Assembly: GCA_945883615.1 (NCBI GenBank) | Contig: CAMCYB010000027.1 | Span: forward strand, 1 to 25,670 | DNA: 25,670 nt | From: Bordetella parapertussis | GTDB lineage: Bacteria; Pseudomonadota; Gammaproteobacteria; Burkholderiales; Burkholderiaceae_B | Reading direction: 5' to 3' | Shown: in pieces, positions 15,964-25,669 of the stretch | Position numbering within the stretch: the stretch's first letter is position 1 | Layout: every line of letters begins with the position of its first letter | Made by a program: the position numbers and the translations under genes | Notes under the pieces: generated by a model | Database searches by the model: none | What the model was told of the DNA's origin: nothing | Seen by the model: the letters and a program-made list of their open reading frames with translations, nothing else

Positions 15964-16665
15964 ATGAAAAAGTTACTTATCGCCAGCTTGCTCGTTTTGG
16001 GTGGGTGTGCGTCACCTCAGGTCGTCAACTATACCTTAACACCGGGTACAGATCAGTCGCCAAGTGCTAACGCTTCTAGTCAGCCTAGCCGTAACACCTC
16101 AGACGCAAGCCGTGTTATGCCCTACAAGCTTGAGCGTGTAACGGTTCCAATTCAAACTGATGATTTGTCAATTGTTGTGCGTGATGGTAATGACCGCTTA
16201 TTGGTTCTGACCTATGATCGCTGGACCGTTTCTTTGTCTGATGAGTTCACCGGGGCTTTAGCCCTAGCACTTACTGACGAAATAGGCATGCCACCAGCAC
16301 AATCATGGTCTTCAATTGCGACGAGTTTGCCACATAACGAACTTCAAGTTGATGTGAGACGGTTCGAAATGTTACCGGGTCAATCGGCAGACTTGACAGC
16401 ATCTTGGCATATTAAATTTAGCCATGCTGCAAAAGGTAGTTCTGTGAAGTTATCAAACGTGGCAACAACGACGTCATCAAACTCAGTTACTGGAACATCA
16501 TTAGTCATTTCAGATTTGACGTGCTATGCCCGTTTCAGCCATGTTGCACAGCCTGGTGTTTTACCGTTAGTTCAAGCGCAACAAAAAAATATTCGCCTGC
16601 TTAGCCAAAAAATCGCACAAACATTAAAAACAGGCCAAGGTGTTGACGGTGTCGTTTGTCAATAG
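15964..16665 (+). CDS. pqiC: PqiC-like outer-membrane lipoprotein (ABC-type transport auxiliary family)
   Basis: The 233-residue protein has a lipoprotein signal: MKKLLIASLLVLGGC with lipidated Cys15. The mature domain includes YKLERVTVPIQTDDLSIVVR and DRWTVSLSDEFTGALALAL, typical of PqiC. PqiC forms an outer-membrane ring around the PqiB tip. It is longer than usual (about 190) because of a Ser/Thr/Asn-rich linker after the cysteine and a second one around residues 158-180 (GSSVKLSNVATTTSSNSV). It closes the pqiABC unit, and the next gene (dut) is convergent six bases away. Confidence 0.9.
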   Translation: MKKLLIASLLVLGGCASPQVVNYTLTPGTDQSPSANASSQPSRNTSDASRVMPYKLERVTVPIQTDDLSIVVRDGNDRLLVLTYDRWTVSLSDEFTGALALALTDEIGMPPAQSWSSIATSLPHNELQVDVRRFEMLPGQSADLTASWHIKFSHAAKGSSVKLSNVATTTSSNSVTGTSLVISDLTCYARFSHVAQPGVLPLVQAQQKNIRLLSQKIAQTLKTGQGVDGVVCQ

Positions 16666-16683
16666 GGTCGTTTATTGCGACCC
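16665..16683. terminator. Hairpin between convergent pqiC and dut
   Basis: GGGTCG (16665-16670) and CGACCC (16678-16683) form a perfect six-pair stem around a seven-base loop. It touches the stop codons of both convergent genes. No T run follows on either strand, so intrinsic termination is uncertain. It is the only candidate separator of the two units. Confidence 0.4.
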
Positions 16684-17121
16684 CGTGCTACCGAACCCGC
16701 CTTGCCCTCGGGTTGACGTATCAAACGATTCGACGATATTAAAATTTGCTTGAATGACAGGCAAAATTACCAATTGTGCAAGTCGGTCTAGCGGTTGAAT
16801 GACGAAAGGCTGATCACTACGATTCCAAGCTGAAACCATCAGTGGGCCTTGGTAGTCAGAGTCAATTAACCCAACTAAGTTACCCAGCACAATGCCATGT
16901 TTATGACCTAAACCTGAGCGCGGCAAAATAATAGCTGCATAGCCTGGGTCTTGAATGTGAATGGCAAGCCCGGTTGCGATCAGTTGTGTTTGCCCTGGTA
17001 AAAGCGTTAGGGGTTCATTAATACAAGCACGCAAATCTAACCCTGCAGAGCCTGCTGTGGCGTAAGCGGGTAATTGGTCACGCATGCGTTCGTCTAAAAT
17101 TTTTATGTCAATATTGTGCAT
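16672..17121 (-). CDS. dut: Deoxyuridine 5'-triphosphate nucleotidohydrolase
   Basis: The 149-residue trimeric dUTPase hydrolyses dUTP to dUMP, preventing uracil incorporation and feeding dTMP synthesis. All five family motifs appear in order: [14 protein letters not shown] (67-70), [17 protein letters not shown] and the C-terminal [10 protein letters not shown]. Length is standard. In many bacteria dut follows coaBC directly; here a DedA-family gene has come between them, with short gaps (14 and 20 bases). Confidence 0.97.
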   Translation of the reverse strand: MHNIDIKILDERMRDQLPAYATAGSAGLDLRACINEPLTLLPGQTQLIATGLAIHIQDPGYAAIILPRSGLGHKHGIVLGNLVGLIDSDYQGPLMVSAWNRSDQPFVIQPLDRLAQLVILPVIQANFNIVESFDTSTRGQGGFGSTGSQ

Positions 17122-17135
17122 GATATGAAGGTTTT

Positions 17136-17783
17136 TTATTTTGTTAACTGACGTTTACGACGATCATGACTTGATTCGCGTTTGCGTGAAAAGGCATACA
17201 GTAACCCGACACCTACAATGACTGATAAACCCCCGCCTATATACAGCATGAGATTGCTGGCGCTGTTCGCGGCATCAATACTGCGTGCAGCTAGGTAACC
17301 AGGCAAAAGCATCACGGGTACCCAAATAATCGCTGACAATATATTAGCTATTTCAAAACGCAGATGCGACATACCCATAATGCCTGCTACGGTTGGTATA
17401 CTGCTTCGAATAGGCCCTAAAAAACGACCTAAAAAGATAGATAAAAAACCATATTTATAAAAAAACAGTCGTGCACGTGCAATGGTTGAACGGTGCTGTT
17501 TAACGAACCGCCATTGCAACACTTTTGGGCCAAACCAGCGGCCGATTAAATACGATATTGAGTCACCGACAACTGCACCAGCAATACACCAAAGCAAAAC
17601 AGGGGTTGGGTCTAAAACGCCTGAACCCACCAGACCACCTGTAAAAAGTAAAATAGCTGTAGCGGGAATCAATATGCCGACAACGAGCATCGACTCACCT
17701 AAGGTGAGTAAAAACATGATGGGGCCAGACCAAAACTGGTGTGTTTGAATAAAAAGACCAACTTGATCTAATAACGCCTCCAT
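17136..17783 (-). CDS. DedA/SNARE-associated family membrane protein
   Basis: This 215-residue inner-membrane protein has about five hydrophobic segments. The DedA signature is present: [13 protein letters not shown] near the middle and [22 protein letters not shown], containing the conserved arginines of the motif FxxxRxxxxR. DedA proteins contribute to membrane homeostasis, envelope stress resistance and, in some cases, undecaprenyl-phosphate or phospholipid recycling. Which role applies here cannot be decided from sequence. The tail is basic ([17 protein letters not shown]). A GGAAG lies eight bases before the ATG. Placement inside the coaBC-dut series suggests co-transcription. Confidence 0.9.
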   Translation of the reverse strand: MEALLDQVGLFIQTHQFWSGPIMFLLTLGESMLVVGILIPATAILLFTGGLVGSGVLDPTPVLLWCIAGAVVGDSISYLIGRWFGPKVLQWRFVKQHRSTIARARLFFYKYGFLSIFLGRFLGPIRSSIPTVAGIMGMSHLRFEIANILSAIIWVPVMLLPGYLAARSIDAANSASNLMLYIGGGLSVIVGVGLLYAFSRKRESSHDRRKRQLTK

Positions 17784-17803
17784 GAGGGGGTGCTTCCTTA
17801 TAT

Positions 17804-19078
17804 TTAAGAGGGTTGGGTCATGCGATCAGCGATGGCATCAATAATTTGAATTGCAACCGCTGATTTCAGACCAGATTCTAAAGCGTATTCGCCAGCATCA
17901 TCAAATAAGGTAACTTGTGTGTGGTCAGCATGCATAACATCTTGTGCTAAGTTAGCAATCAACAAAGGTATATTTTTAGATTTTCGTTTTTGCTTAGCGT
18001 GTTGTGACAATAAATGCGTTTCAGCGGCAAAACCGACACACCAGGGTGCCCGAGGTAAGGCGGCAACGGTGGCTAAGATGTCAGGGTTAGGTACAAATGT
18101 TAGGGTCGGGGGTTGATCTTTACTTTTTTTAATTTTTTCTGCCGAACTTTCAGCCACGCGCCAATCAGCCACTGCCGCAACCGCAATAAAAATATCAAAT
18201 TGTGCTGCGACAGGTACCACTGCGTTGTACATTTCTTGAGCCGTGATCACGTCAATACGTTTGACCCCCGTGGGGCAAGATAAATGTGTTGGTCCTGATA
18301 CCAACACCACTTGTGCACCCGCCTCGTAAGCAGCCTGAGCAATGGCATAACCTGTTTTGCCAGAAGACCTGTTGGTAATACCGCGAACCGGGTCAATCGG
18401 TTCGTATGTAGGCCCCGCAGTAATCAGAACACGTTTACCGGCGAGTCGTTTGATATCTGATCGTTTATTGACTGAATAATGACCCCCTACGACTTGGTCT
18501 GATACTGAGCTATTAGGTGCAGACGTATTACGCTCAAAATATTGAGTGATGTGAGCTAACAAAGCTTGTGGTTCACACATACGACCCAAACCCGTTTCGC
18601 CGCAGGCTTGCTCGCCCGCGTCAGGACCTAAAAGGGTCACGCCATCAGCTTGAATGAGTTTGATATTTCTTTGCGTGGCGTGCGCTTCCCACATTTCGCG
18701 GTTCATGGCGGGTGCAACAAGTAAGGGTATGTTGCGTGCCAAACATAAAGTTGAAAGTAAATCGTCTGCTAAGCCATGGGCTAAGCGCGCTATAAAATTT
18801 GCTGAGGCCGGGGCGACAACAATTAAATCGGCATCGCGGGTCAAATCAATGTGAGCCATATTATTATTGATACGGGTGTCCCACATGTCAGTGAAGACAG
18901 GCCTTCCCGAAAGCGCTTGTAATGTAACGGGTGTGATAAAACGCGTGGCTGATTCAGTCATTACGACATCAACGCGAGCCCCCAAACTAATAAAGCCGCG
19001 CACGAGCTCTGCGCTTTTGTAGCAAGCAATGCCGCCGCTGAGACCTAAGACAATTCGTTTTCCAACTAAAGAAGTCAT
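17804..19078 (-). CDS. coaBC: Bifunctional phosphopantothenoylcysteine decarboxylase / phosphopantothenate-cysteine ligase
   Basis: The 424-residue cytoplasmic protein performs two coenzyme A synthesis steps. The N-terminal CoaC flavoprotein domain has [10 protein letters not shown] (12-21), catalytic His76 in MAHIDL, PAMN (123-126) and active-site Cys159 in [13 protein letters not shown]. The C-terminal CTP-dependent CoaB domain begins about residue 212 with [19 protein letters not shown], followed by [12 protein letters not shown] and the lysine-rich AEKIKKSK. The linker around 182-208 is Ser/Asn-rich and makes the protein slightly longer than the roughly 406-residue E. coli enzyme. It is 15 bases downstream of lspA. 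Confidence 0.97.
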   Translation of the reverse strand: MTSLVGKRIVLGLSGGIACYKSAELVRGFISLGARVDVVMTESATRFITPVTLQALSGRPVFTDMWDTRINNNMAHIDLTRDADLIVVAPASANFIARLAHGLADDLLSTLCLARNIPLLVAPAMNREMWEAHATQRNIKLIQADGVTLLGPDAGEQACGETGLGRMCEPQALLAHITQYFERNTSAPNSSVSDQVVGGHYSVNKRSDIKRLAGKRVLITAGPTYEPIDPVRGITNRSSGKTGYAIAQAAYEAGAQVVLVSGPTHLSCPTGVKRIDVITAQEMYNAVVPVAAQFDIFIAVAAVADWRVAESSAEKIKKSKDQPPTLTFVPNPDILATVAALPRAPWCVGFAAETHLLSQHAKQKRKSKNIPLLIANLAQDVMHADHTQVTLFDDAGEYALESGLKSAVAIQIIDAIADRMTQPS

Positions 19079-19093
19079 TTTAGATTTCCAGCG

Positions 19094-19576
19094 TTAGCTT
19101 TTAAGCGGGCGATTTGAGCGCCATTTTAAAATTTCATCAATGATGATCAATACCGCACCCACTGTTATTGCGCTATCTGCAACATTAAAGGCAGGGTAGT
19201 ACCAATCGTTATAGTAAAACAATAAGAAATCAACCACATGCCCCCAAAGCAGGCGATCAATCACGTTGCCAATAGCCCCACCTAAAATAAGGGTTAAGCC
19301 AATCATAAAGCGAGGCTCGTGTTGATGGCGTCTAAGCAAAAAGCTGATGACAAGCACAGCAAAAAAGCCAATGACTATAAAAAACCATCGTTGCCAACCA
19401 TCATGATTGGCTAAGAAACTAAATGCAGCACCCGTATTAAACAGCAATATAAAATCAAAAAAAGGTAATAAATTTATTCGTTCACCATACGATAACGTAT
19501 TTAAAAAATAGAGTTTGGTGAGTTGATCAATCACAATGATGATCAGCGCATAACCCCACGCTTTAGACGTTTTCAT
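19094..19576 (-). CDS. lspA: Lipoprotein signal peptidase (signal peptidase II)
   Basis: This 160-residue, four-helix inner-membrane aspartyl protease cleaves prolipoproteins such as the PqiC precursor encoded in this window. The catalytic aspartates are Asp116 in GHVVDF and Asp134 in NVADSAI, with the conserved NxGAAFS-type segment (NTGAAFSF) and [11 protein letters not shown] chose the ATG at 19574-19576, giving the typical [12 protein letters not shown]-terminus. A start nine codons earlier is open but unlike the family. The gene overlaps the 3' end of ileS by 14 bases, the classical ileS-lspA coupling. Confidence 0.95.
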   Translation of the reverse strand: MKTSKAWGYALIIIVIDQLTKLYFLNTLSYGERINLLPFFDFILLFNTGAAFSFLANHDGWQRWFFIVIGFFAVLVISFLLRRHQHEPRFMIGLTLILGGAIGNVIDRLLWGHVVDFLLFYYNDWYYPAFNVADSAITVGAVLIIIDEILKWRSNRPLKS

Positions 19577-22406
19577 GAGCAAGATTATTGCTGCAACGAC
19601 CACAAATGTCAGGGTGCTTGGGATCTACGCCAAGGTCTGTGACATAGTGCCAGCAACGGCCACATTTTTGCGCGGTTGAAGGCGTTGATTTGATGTCAAA
19701 CGATTGCCCGAGTAAAAGACTAACCTGAGACACAATCATGACAAATTTAAGTTGATCGCCTAAGCTGAGTAGCAAGTCATAATCTGTTTGTGGTGCTGTC
19801 AAGGTGATTTCAGCTTGTAACGAGGCACCAATTTTGCCTGCACTGCGCAAGTCTTCTAAATCACGTAAAACAAGCGCCCGTATTTCTCGAATGCGAGACC
19901 ACTTTTCGCTCAAAGCAACCTCGTTTTGAGGCTTAGGTTGTGATTGATAACATTGGGTAAAAATGGTTTTCTGTTCAAGTTCAGGTAATTGCTTTAATGC
20001 TGTTGACAGCAAAGACTGCCATGCTTCTTCAGCCGTAAACGACAGTATGGGCGCCATGATCTTAATGAGCGTTTGTGTAATATGCAATAAAGCGGTTTGC
20101 GCGCTTCGACGCATCAAACCTGTAGCGGCCTCGGTGTACAAGCGATCTTTTAAAATATCAAGATAAAACGCTCCGAGGTCTTCAGAGCAAAATGACTGTA
20201 TGCGAGTGATGGCAGGTTGAAACTCAAAAGCATCGTAATGCCTGCAAACGTCAGCCTGCATGTTCGCTGTCATAACCATGGCATATTGATCAATTTCAAG
20301 CATTTGATCAAATGCAATGCTGTCTTGTGCGGAATCAAAATCTGCTATGTTTGAAAGTAAAAAGCGCATGGTGTTGCGAATACGGCGATAACTTTCAACC
20401 ACACGTTTTAAAATTTCATCTGAAATTGACAACTCGCCAGCATAGTCAGTATTGGCTACCCAAAGTCGCAAGATCTCAGCGCCTAACGTGTCAGATATTT
20501 TTTGGGGTGCCACCACATTACCCACAGATTTACTCATTTTGCGGCCTTGACCATCGACAGCAAAACCATGGGTCAATAGTGATTTGTAGGGTGCACGACC
20601 GTACAACATGCAACCGCTTAATAATGATGAATGAAACCAGCCGCGATGTTGGTCTGACCCTTCAAGGTACATATCAGCTGGCCAACTTAAACGATCGGCG
20701 TGCGAGCCCTTCATGTCGTGATTAAGCCCACCCATCACGGTTGCGTGTGAAGTGCCCGAATCAAACCACACATCAAGCGTATCTTTATTTTTTTCATATA
20801 AGTCACTGTCTGCACCCAACAAATCTGCAGGCTCAAGCGTTTGCCACGCTTCAATGCCACCCTGTTCAACGCGTTGCGCTACCGCTTCGAGTAGAGCAGC
20901 CGTATCGGGGTGAATGGCGCCCGTTTCTTTATGTATAAAAAACGCCATGGGAACGCCCCATTGCCGCTGACGCGACAAGGTCCAGTCGGGGCGGTTCGCA
21001 ATCATGGCGTGCAGACGGGCTCGACCCCATGAAGGGTAAAACGCTGTGGCATCAATGGCCGCTAGGGCACTTTGACGAAGTGTTGGGCCACCCTCTTTTG
21101 GTTCAATATCCATTCCCGCAAACCATTGGCTGGTAGCACGGTAAATAATGGGCGTTTTATGACGCCAGCAGTGCATATAACTGTGTTGGTGTGGGTGATC
21201 TTTAATCAGTGTGCCAGCGGCTTTGAGCGCTAAAACAATTTTTGGGTTGGCTTTCCAAATGATTTCACCGCCAAACAGGGGTAAAGTGGAAACATAATGC
21301 CCATCACCCATAACCGGGTTTATGATCTCATCGTCAGCCAGGCCGTGGGCTTTGCAAGAAATAAAATCTTCAACGCCATAGGCGGGTGATGAATGCACAA
21401 TGCCTGTTCCGGTGTCTAAAGTGACGTATTCACCCAAATAAATGGGCGCTACCCTTTCGTAGCCTTTATCAAGACGTGCTAATGGATGTTTAAACGTTAA
21501 ACCATTCAGTTGTTGCCCAACGCATGTGGCAACCACTTCACCTTTCAGCCCCCATTGTTCTAAACACGGTGTGACACGTTCAGCCGCTAAAAGTAGTAGC
21601 GAGCCTGTCGGTAACGCCGGTTCAACTTTAACCAAAGCGTATTCAAACTCAGGGTGTAAATTAAGGGCTTGATTGGCGGGAATTGTCCAGGGGGTGGTTG
21701 TCCAAATAACAATTGCGCCAGCGTCAACTTGATTTAAACCAAAAGCTTTTGCGATCGCCTGAGTGTCAGCAAACGGAAAGGCCACATCAATTGCTGGATC
21801 TGTTCGGTCTGCGTACTCAACTTCAGCCTCAGCCAAAGCCGAACCACAATCGAAGCACCAATTGACCGGTTTTAAACCTCGAAAGACATACCCTTTTTCG
21901 TAAATTTTACCGAGAGCGCGAATCTCATTGGCTTCGTTCGTAAAGTTCATCGTTAAGTAGGGATCTTGCCATTCTCCTAACACGCCTAAACGTTGAAAGT
22001 CTTTCTTTTGTCGAGCGATTTGCTCATAAGCAAAAGCGCGCGCTTTTTTTTGTACCTCGGCAACGGGTAACGCTTTACCGTATTTTTTTTCAATTTGCAC
22101 TTCAATTGGCATGCCATGGCAGTCCCAGCCGGGCACATAACGTGCATCAAACCCAGCCATATTGCGAGTTTTGACGACGATATCTTTTAAAATTTTATTG
22201 ACGGCATGACCAATATGTAGGTCGCCATTCGCATAGGGCGGGCCGTCATGCAACAAAAAAGTAGGGCGGCCTTTGCTGGCCTCGCGTATGGCCTCATACA
22301 CACCATTTTGTTGCCATTGCTCGACCCACTGCGGTTCGCGTTGTGGCAAATTACCCCGCATGGGAAATGGGGTGTCAGGTAGATTGAGTGTGGTTTTATA
22401 GTCCAT
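19563..22406 (-). CDS. ileS: Isoleucyl-tRNA synthetase
   Basis: The 947-residue class I synthetase charges tRNA-Ile. HIGH is at residues 64-67 (in DLHIGHAVN) and KMSKS at 623-627. The CP1 editing domain is recognisable from [10 protein letters not shown] (236-245) and [12 protein letters not shown] (333-344). The C-terminal zinc site has cysteines at 915, 918, 935 and 938. The start is ATG at 22404-22406 ([10 protein letters not shown]), typical of this family. The frame stays open 45 codons upstream, but that extension lies inside ribF coding sequence and has no conserved content. The start overlaps the ribF stop by 11 bases. Confidence 0.97.
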   Translation of the reverse strand: MDYKTTLNLPDTPFPMRGNLPQREPQWVEQWQQNGVYEAIREASKGRPTFLLHDGPPYANGDLHIGHAVNKILKDIVVKTRNMAGFDARYVPGWDCHGMPIEVQIEKKYGKALPVAEVQKKARAFAYEQIARQKKDFQRLGVLGEWQDPYLTMNFTNEANEIRALGKIYEKGYVFRGLKPVNWCFDCGSALAEAEVEYADRTDPAIDVAFPFADTQAIAKAFGLNQVDAGAIVIWTTTPWTIPANQALNLHPEFEYALVKVEPALPTGSLLLLAAERVTPCLEQWGLKGEVVATCVGQQLNGLTFKHPLARLDKGYERVAPIYLGEYVTLDTGTGIVHSSPAYGVEDFISCKAHGLADDEIINPVMGDGHYVSTLPLFGGEIIWKANPKIVLALKAAGTLIKDHPHQHSYMHCWRHKTPIIYRATSQWFAGMDIEPKEGGPTLRQSALAAIDATAFYPSWGRARLHAMIANRPDWTLSRQRQWGVPMAFFIHKETGAIHPDTAALLEAVAQRVEQGGIEAWQTLEPADLLGADSDLYEKNKDTLDVWFDSGTSHATVMGGLNHDMKGSHADRLSWPADMYLEGSDQHRGWFHSSLLSGCMLYGRAPYKSLLTHGFAVDGQGRKMSKSVGNVVAPQKISDTLGAEILRLWVANTDYAGELSISDEILKRVVESYRRIRNTMRFLLSNIADFDSAQDSIAFDQMLEIDQYAMVMTANMQADVCRHYDAFEFQPAITRIQSFCSEDLGAFYLDILKDRLYTEAATGLMRRSAQTALLHITQTLIKIMAPILSFTAEEAWQSLLSTALKQLPELEQKTIFTQCYQSQPKPQNEVALSEKWSRIREIRALVLRDLEDLRSAGKIGASLQAEITLTAPQTDYDLLLSLGDQLKFVMIVSQVSLLLGQSFDIKSTPSTAQKCGRCWHYVTDLGVDPKHPDICGRCSNNLAHENV

Positions 22407-23361
22407 TTTCTGCAAAATATTGTCGCGTTTGCAACAGATCTTGTTGCATCGCTGATGTAAGGGATTCGAGGCTAGCAAATTTTTCTTCGCCCCGTAAAAA
22501 ATGTAAAAAGTCAACACACACAAGTTTACCGTATGCATCAATTGACTTGTCGATCAAATGTACTTCAAGTAACAAACCTCCCGCGTCTGTAACGGTGGGT
22601 CGTCGCCCTAAGCTAGCAACCCCCATTAAAGGCTCATTACCCATGCCTTGTACGCGCACCACATAAATGCCAATTTTGGCGCAACACTGGGGTGGTACCG
22701 ATATGTTTAGTGTTGGAAACCCCAGTGTACGTCCAAGCTTTTGGCCATGTTTGACGTGTCCGGAAAGGGTAAATGGGTGACCTAATCGCATTTGTGCTTG
22801 TTCGACATTGCCCGTCATTAAGGCATCGCGTACGCTAGAACTAGAAATGCGATGGCCTTGACTGTCATCAATATCATCGATCGTTGAGAGCTCAAAGTCG
22901 CCGCGCTCGGCATATCGTTGCAATAACTCAATATCGCCCCGACGTTGGTGACCAAATTTGAAGTCTTGACCCACTAGTAGCCATTTGGTTTTTAGTTGGT
23001 CAATTAAGAGCGTTTCGACAAATGTTGAAGGGCTCATGCTAGCGAGTGCATGGTTAAACTTCAGCAGGGTTATTTGCTCAATGCCAAATTGAGCCAATAA
23101 ACTTAAGCGATCTCGCAGACTATTAATGGCTAAAGGTGCGCGTTCGGGCTGATTGATCAGGTGCGCAAAGTAAACCCGAGGGTGGGGGGTGAATGTTAAA
23201 ACGCTTGGGGTTAGGTCGCGACACGCAGCGGCTTCGCACACCCGCGCAAGCATGGTTTGATGGCCAAGATGTACCCCGTCAAAATTACCAATTGACAAAG
23301 CGCTCGCCAATGGCGCGGGGGTACTGGGCAGGTGACGAATGATGCGTATACGAGGGTTCAC
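22396..23361 (-). CDS. ribF: Bifunctional riboflavin kinase / FAD synthetase
   Basis: With the GTG at 23359-23361 the protein has 321 residues. The N-terminal FMN adenylyltransferase domain has [18 protein letters not shown] with HxGH at 31-34, and the SSSVRDAL motif. The C-terminal riboflavin kinase domain contains [11 protein letters not shown] and [13 protein letters not shown]. It converts riboflavin to FMN and FAD. The upstream open frame to 23496 overlaps divergent purN and gives no conserved residues, so GTG is preferred although its ribosome site is poor. It heads the ribF-ileS-lspA-coaBC-dedA-dut series. Confidence 0.95.
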   Translation of the reverse strand: MNPRIRIIRHLPSTPAPLASALSIGNFDGVHLGHQTMLARVCEAAACRDLTPSVLTFTPHPRVYFAHLINQPERAPLAINSLRDRLSLLAQFGIEQITLLKFNHALASMSPSTFVETLLIDQLKTKWLLVGQDFKFGHQRRGDIELLQRYAERGDFELSTIDDIDDSQGHRISSSSVRDALMTGNVEQAQMRLGHPFTLSGHVKHGQKLGRTLGFPTLNISVPPQCCAKIGIYVVRVQGMGNEPLMGVASLGRRPTVTDAGGLLLEVHLIDKSIDAYGKLVCVDFLHFLRGEEKFASLESLTSAMQQDLLQTRQYFAENGL

Positions 23362-23410
23362 GCGTAGCAGTTTACAATTGAACGCTTGTTTTGATGGTTT
23401 TGCCCATATT

Positions 23411-24211
23411 ATGCCCCGCTTTGATGCCCCATCTTGCCGTTTTGTTGTCCTTGTTTCAGGCCATGGAAGCAATTTACGCGCGCTACACCAAGCCATGGTT
23501 CAGGTTCCTGAATCTGAACCTGAACCATTTGATCATTCTCTAGTTGATGCCACCAGTGGCCAAGTTCCTAGAGTCATAAAAGATTCAGTCGATAATTCAG
23601 TTGTGGGTTCAAATGCAGGTTTAACCACGGATTTAAAAGCGAATTCTAATAAGGGTTCAGTTGTTGGGGTCATCAGTAACCGCCCTTTGGCGCAAGCGTT
23701 AGTTTGGGCTCACGAGCAGGGTATACCGACCGAGGTGATCGACCATCATTTGTATGAGTCGCGAGAAGCTTTTGATGTTGCGCTCAGTCAAGCTATTGAT
23801 ACGTTTAAACCTGACTTTATTTTATTGGCCGGCTTTATGCGAATTTTGACGCCAAAATTTGTCAATACTTATTTAGGGCGTTTAATTAATATTCATCCAT
23901 CACTATTGCCCGCCTTACCTGGTTTGCATACCCACGCAAGAGCATTAGAGGCTGGTTTATTGCAACACGGTTGTACAGTTCATTTCGTTACACCTGAACT
24001 TGACCATGGCCCGACGATTGCTCAAGGGGTTCTTAACATTGAGCCTCAAGATACGGTTGAAAGTCTGGCGCAACGTGTTCAGAAAATTGAGCATGTTGTC
24101 TACCCCACAGTCGCCCGTTGGCTTGCCGACGGTTTAGTCTCTCTTACATCAGATCAAACGGTTCACATTAAAAACGTAACCCAACGATTGTTTTTGGAAT
24201 CATCGCCATGA
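23411..24211 (+). CDS. purN: Phosphoribosylglycinamide formyltransferase (GART 1) with internal insertion
   Basis: The 266-residue enzyme transfers a formyl group from 10-formyl-tetrahydrofolate to GAR in purine synthesis. The core is intact: SGHGSNLRAL (16-25), INIHPSLLPALPGLHTH with Asn160 and His162, and PELDHGPTIAQ with Asp198, matching the catalytic N106/H108/D144 of E. coli. The family is usually about 210 residues. Here roughly residues 32-82 are an extra acidic/Ser/Val-rich segment between the first helix and the second strand (VVGVISNRP). ATG 23411 gives the conserved N-terminus; an earlier ATG at 23339 overlaps ribF. Only 49 bases separate it from divergent ribF. Confidence 0.94.
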   Translation: MPRFDAPSCRFVVLVSGHGSNLRALHQAMVQVPESEPEPFDHSLVDATSGQVPRVIKDSVDNSVVGSNAGLTTDLKANSNKGSVVGVISNRPLAQALVWAHEQGIPTEVIDHHLYESREAFDVALSQAIDTFKPDFILLAGFMRILTPKFVNTYLGRLINIHPSLLPALPGLHTHARALEAGLLQHGCTVHFVTPELDHGPTIAQGVLNIEPQDTVESLAQRVQKIEHVVYPTVARWLADGLVSLTSDQTVHIKNVTQRLFLESSP

Positions 24212-25647
24212 AGGCCGATCAACCTTACCAACCCAATTTGCGTATTCTGGCGCGTGTTGAGCAAATTACCATTTTATTAAATGCTATTTTGCAGTTTGAA
24301 ACCCCCGCAGATATGGTGGTGTCACAATTTTTTAAAGCTTATCCACAATTGGGTGGGCGCGATCGCGGTGAGGTGGCTACAGCCGTGTTTGATGTTTTGC
24401 GTCATTTGAAGCGATATCGTATTTACGCACAAAGCGTAAAAGGCTCAGTTCAACGTCGCCTTGCTCTTTTGGGGCTTAGCACCGCAATTGGCGTAGAAAC
24501 ATTATCTCAAGCGTTAACCGACCCAGCAGAACGCGAATGGCTCGAACATACCCAATCAATTGACCAAGCTGCCTTAGCATTTGGTGTGCGTTTTAGTTTG
24601 CCAGATTGGTTGGCAGATCAAATTAACGCTTTGCCAGAACCTGAAGCGTTAGCGCAGGCCTTATTAAAGCCCGCTCCATTTGATTTGCGTGTCAATACTC
24701 TCAAAGCACGTCGCGAAGACGTTATGACCGAGATTATGTCTGATCAACGTCAACGATTTTCTCCTGAAGCGACTCCTTTTTCACCTTGGGGCATTCGGCT
24801 ATATGGTCACCCCCCCATCAACACTTGGGATCTTTTCATAAATGGTGCCATCGAAGTGCAAGACGAGGGCAGCCAGCTTTTAGCGCTTTTAGTTGAACCT
24901 AAGCGCGGTGAAATGGTGATTGATTTTTGCGCTGGGGCAGGGGGCAAGGCGCTTGCCTTGGCCGCCATGATGAAAACAACCGGTCGTTTGTATGCATTTG
25001 ACGTGTCTGCAGGTCGTTTAGCCCGTGCGAAGCCGCGTTTTGCGCGCAGTGGTTTGTCAAATGTGCACCCCGTTGTTATTAGGAATGAAAATGATGATCG
25101 TGTTAAACGATTGGCTGGCAAAGCGCACCGAGTTTTGGTTGACGCACCCTGCACGGGGGTCGGCACCCTAAGACGCAACCCTGACCTTAAATGGCGTTAC
25201 CCTGAAAGTGGTCTGACTGAAATTTGTGCTCAACAAAGTCGTATTCTTGACCGGGCAAGCCAGTGCGTTCGTCCCGGTGGTCGCTTGGTATATGCCACCT
25301 GCAGTTTTTTGCCAGAAGAAAATGAGCATCAAGTTCAAGCTTTCTTAGACCGTAACCCGAATTTTGAACTGACTGATGCGGCCGCCATTCTAAAAAACCA
25401 GGCTCATTTAACCGTTGATGGCCCTATGGTTCATTTAAGGCCAGACCAGCATCAAACCGATGCATTTTTTGCTGCAGTGATGACTCGCAAAGCTGCGGCC
25501 CCCGCCCCAGCCCGCAAGCCAAAGCTTGAGTCTGAGCCGGCACCCGACTTTGAAAGTGTTGATGAACCTTTAGTTGAACCTTTAGTTGAAGCGACTATTA
25601 AGTCAACAGTAGAACCTGTGACTGAATCAAAGGAACCGTCTAAATAA
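24208..25647 (+). CDS. rsmB: 16S rRNA (cytosine-967-C5)-methyltransferase RsmB-like
   Basis: The 479-residue protein has an N-terminal NusB-like domain (about 1-140), the RNA-binding PAPFDLRVNTLKA segment, and a Rossmann methyltransferase domain. The SAM site is DFCAGAGGKALALA (239-252). The two conserved cysteines of m5C enzymes are Cys315 in DAPCTGVGT and Cys365 in YATCSFLPEEN. An acidic Pro/Glu/Val-rich tail of about 50 residues (from about 428) extends beyond the usual end (E. coli 429). The start overlaps the purN stop as ATGA, indicating coupling. Confidence 0.95.
   Translation: MKADQPYQPNLRILARVEQITILLNAILQFETPADMVVSQFFKAYPQLGGRDRGEVATAVFDVLRHLKRYRIYAQSVKGSVQRRLALLGLSTAIGVETLSQALTDPAEREWLEHTQSIDQAALAFGVRFSLPDWLADQINALPEPEALAQALLKPAPFDLRVNTLKARREDVMTEIMSDQRQRFSPEATPFSPWGIRLYGHPPINTWDLFINGAIEVQDEGSQLLALLVEPKRGEMVIDFCAGAGGKALALAAMMKTTGRLYAFDVSAGRLARAKPRFARSGLSNVHPVVIRNENDDRVKRLAGKAHRVLVDAPCTGVGTLRRNPDLKWRYPESGLTEICAQQSRILDRASQCVRPGGRLVYATCSFLPEENEHQVQAFLDRNPNFELTDAAAILKNQAHLTVDGPMVHLRPDQHQTDAFFAAVMTRKAAAPAPARKPKLESEPAPDFESVDEPLVEPLVEATIKSTVEPVTESKEPSK
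25564..25587 (+). repeat. 12-base tandem duplication in the rsmB tail
   Basis: GAACCTTTAGTT occurs twice in succession, giving EPLV-EPLV in the acidic tail of the protein. The repeat keeps the reading frame. Confidence 0.85.
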
Positions 25648-25669
25648 CGTTTAAATAACGTTTAAATAA
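25637..25669 (+). repeat. 11-base tandem repeat at the rsmB stop
   Basis: Three units of CGTTTAAATAA (the first with one change) span the end of rsmB and the window edge. The rsmB stop lies in the first unit. Because 11 is not a multiple of three and each unit has two TAA triplets, stops occur in all three forward frames. The array may continue past the window. Confidence 0.85.

Noticed and set aside
19963..20938. Several plus-strand frames opposite ileS
   Set aside because: They are shadows of the synthetase coding sequence with no recognisable domains or ribosome sites.
22407..22541. 45-codon N-terminal extension of the IleS frame
   Set aside because: It lies wholly within ribF coding sequence, has no conserved residues, and the family start motif begins at the ATG at 22406.
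23362..23496. 45-codon upstream extension of the ribF frame
   Set aside because: It overlaps the divergent purN start and encodes residues before the conserved RibF N-terminus without family resemblance; the GTG at 23361 fits better.
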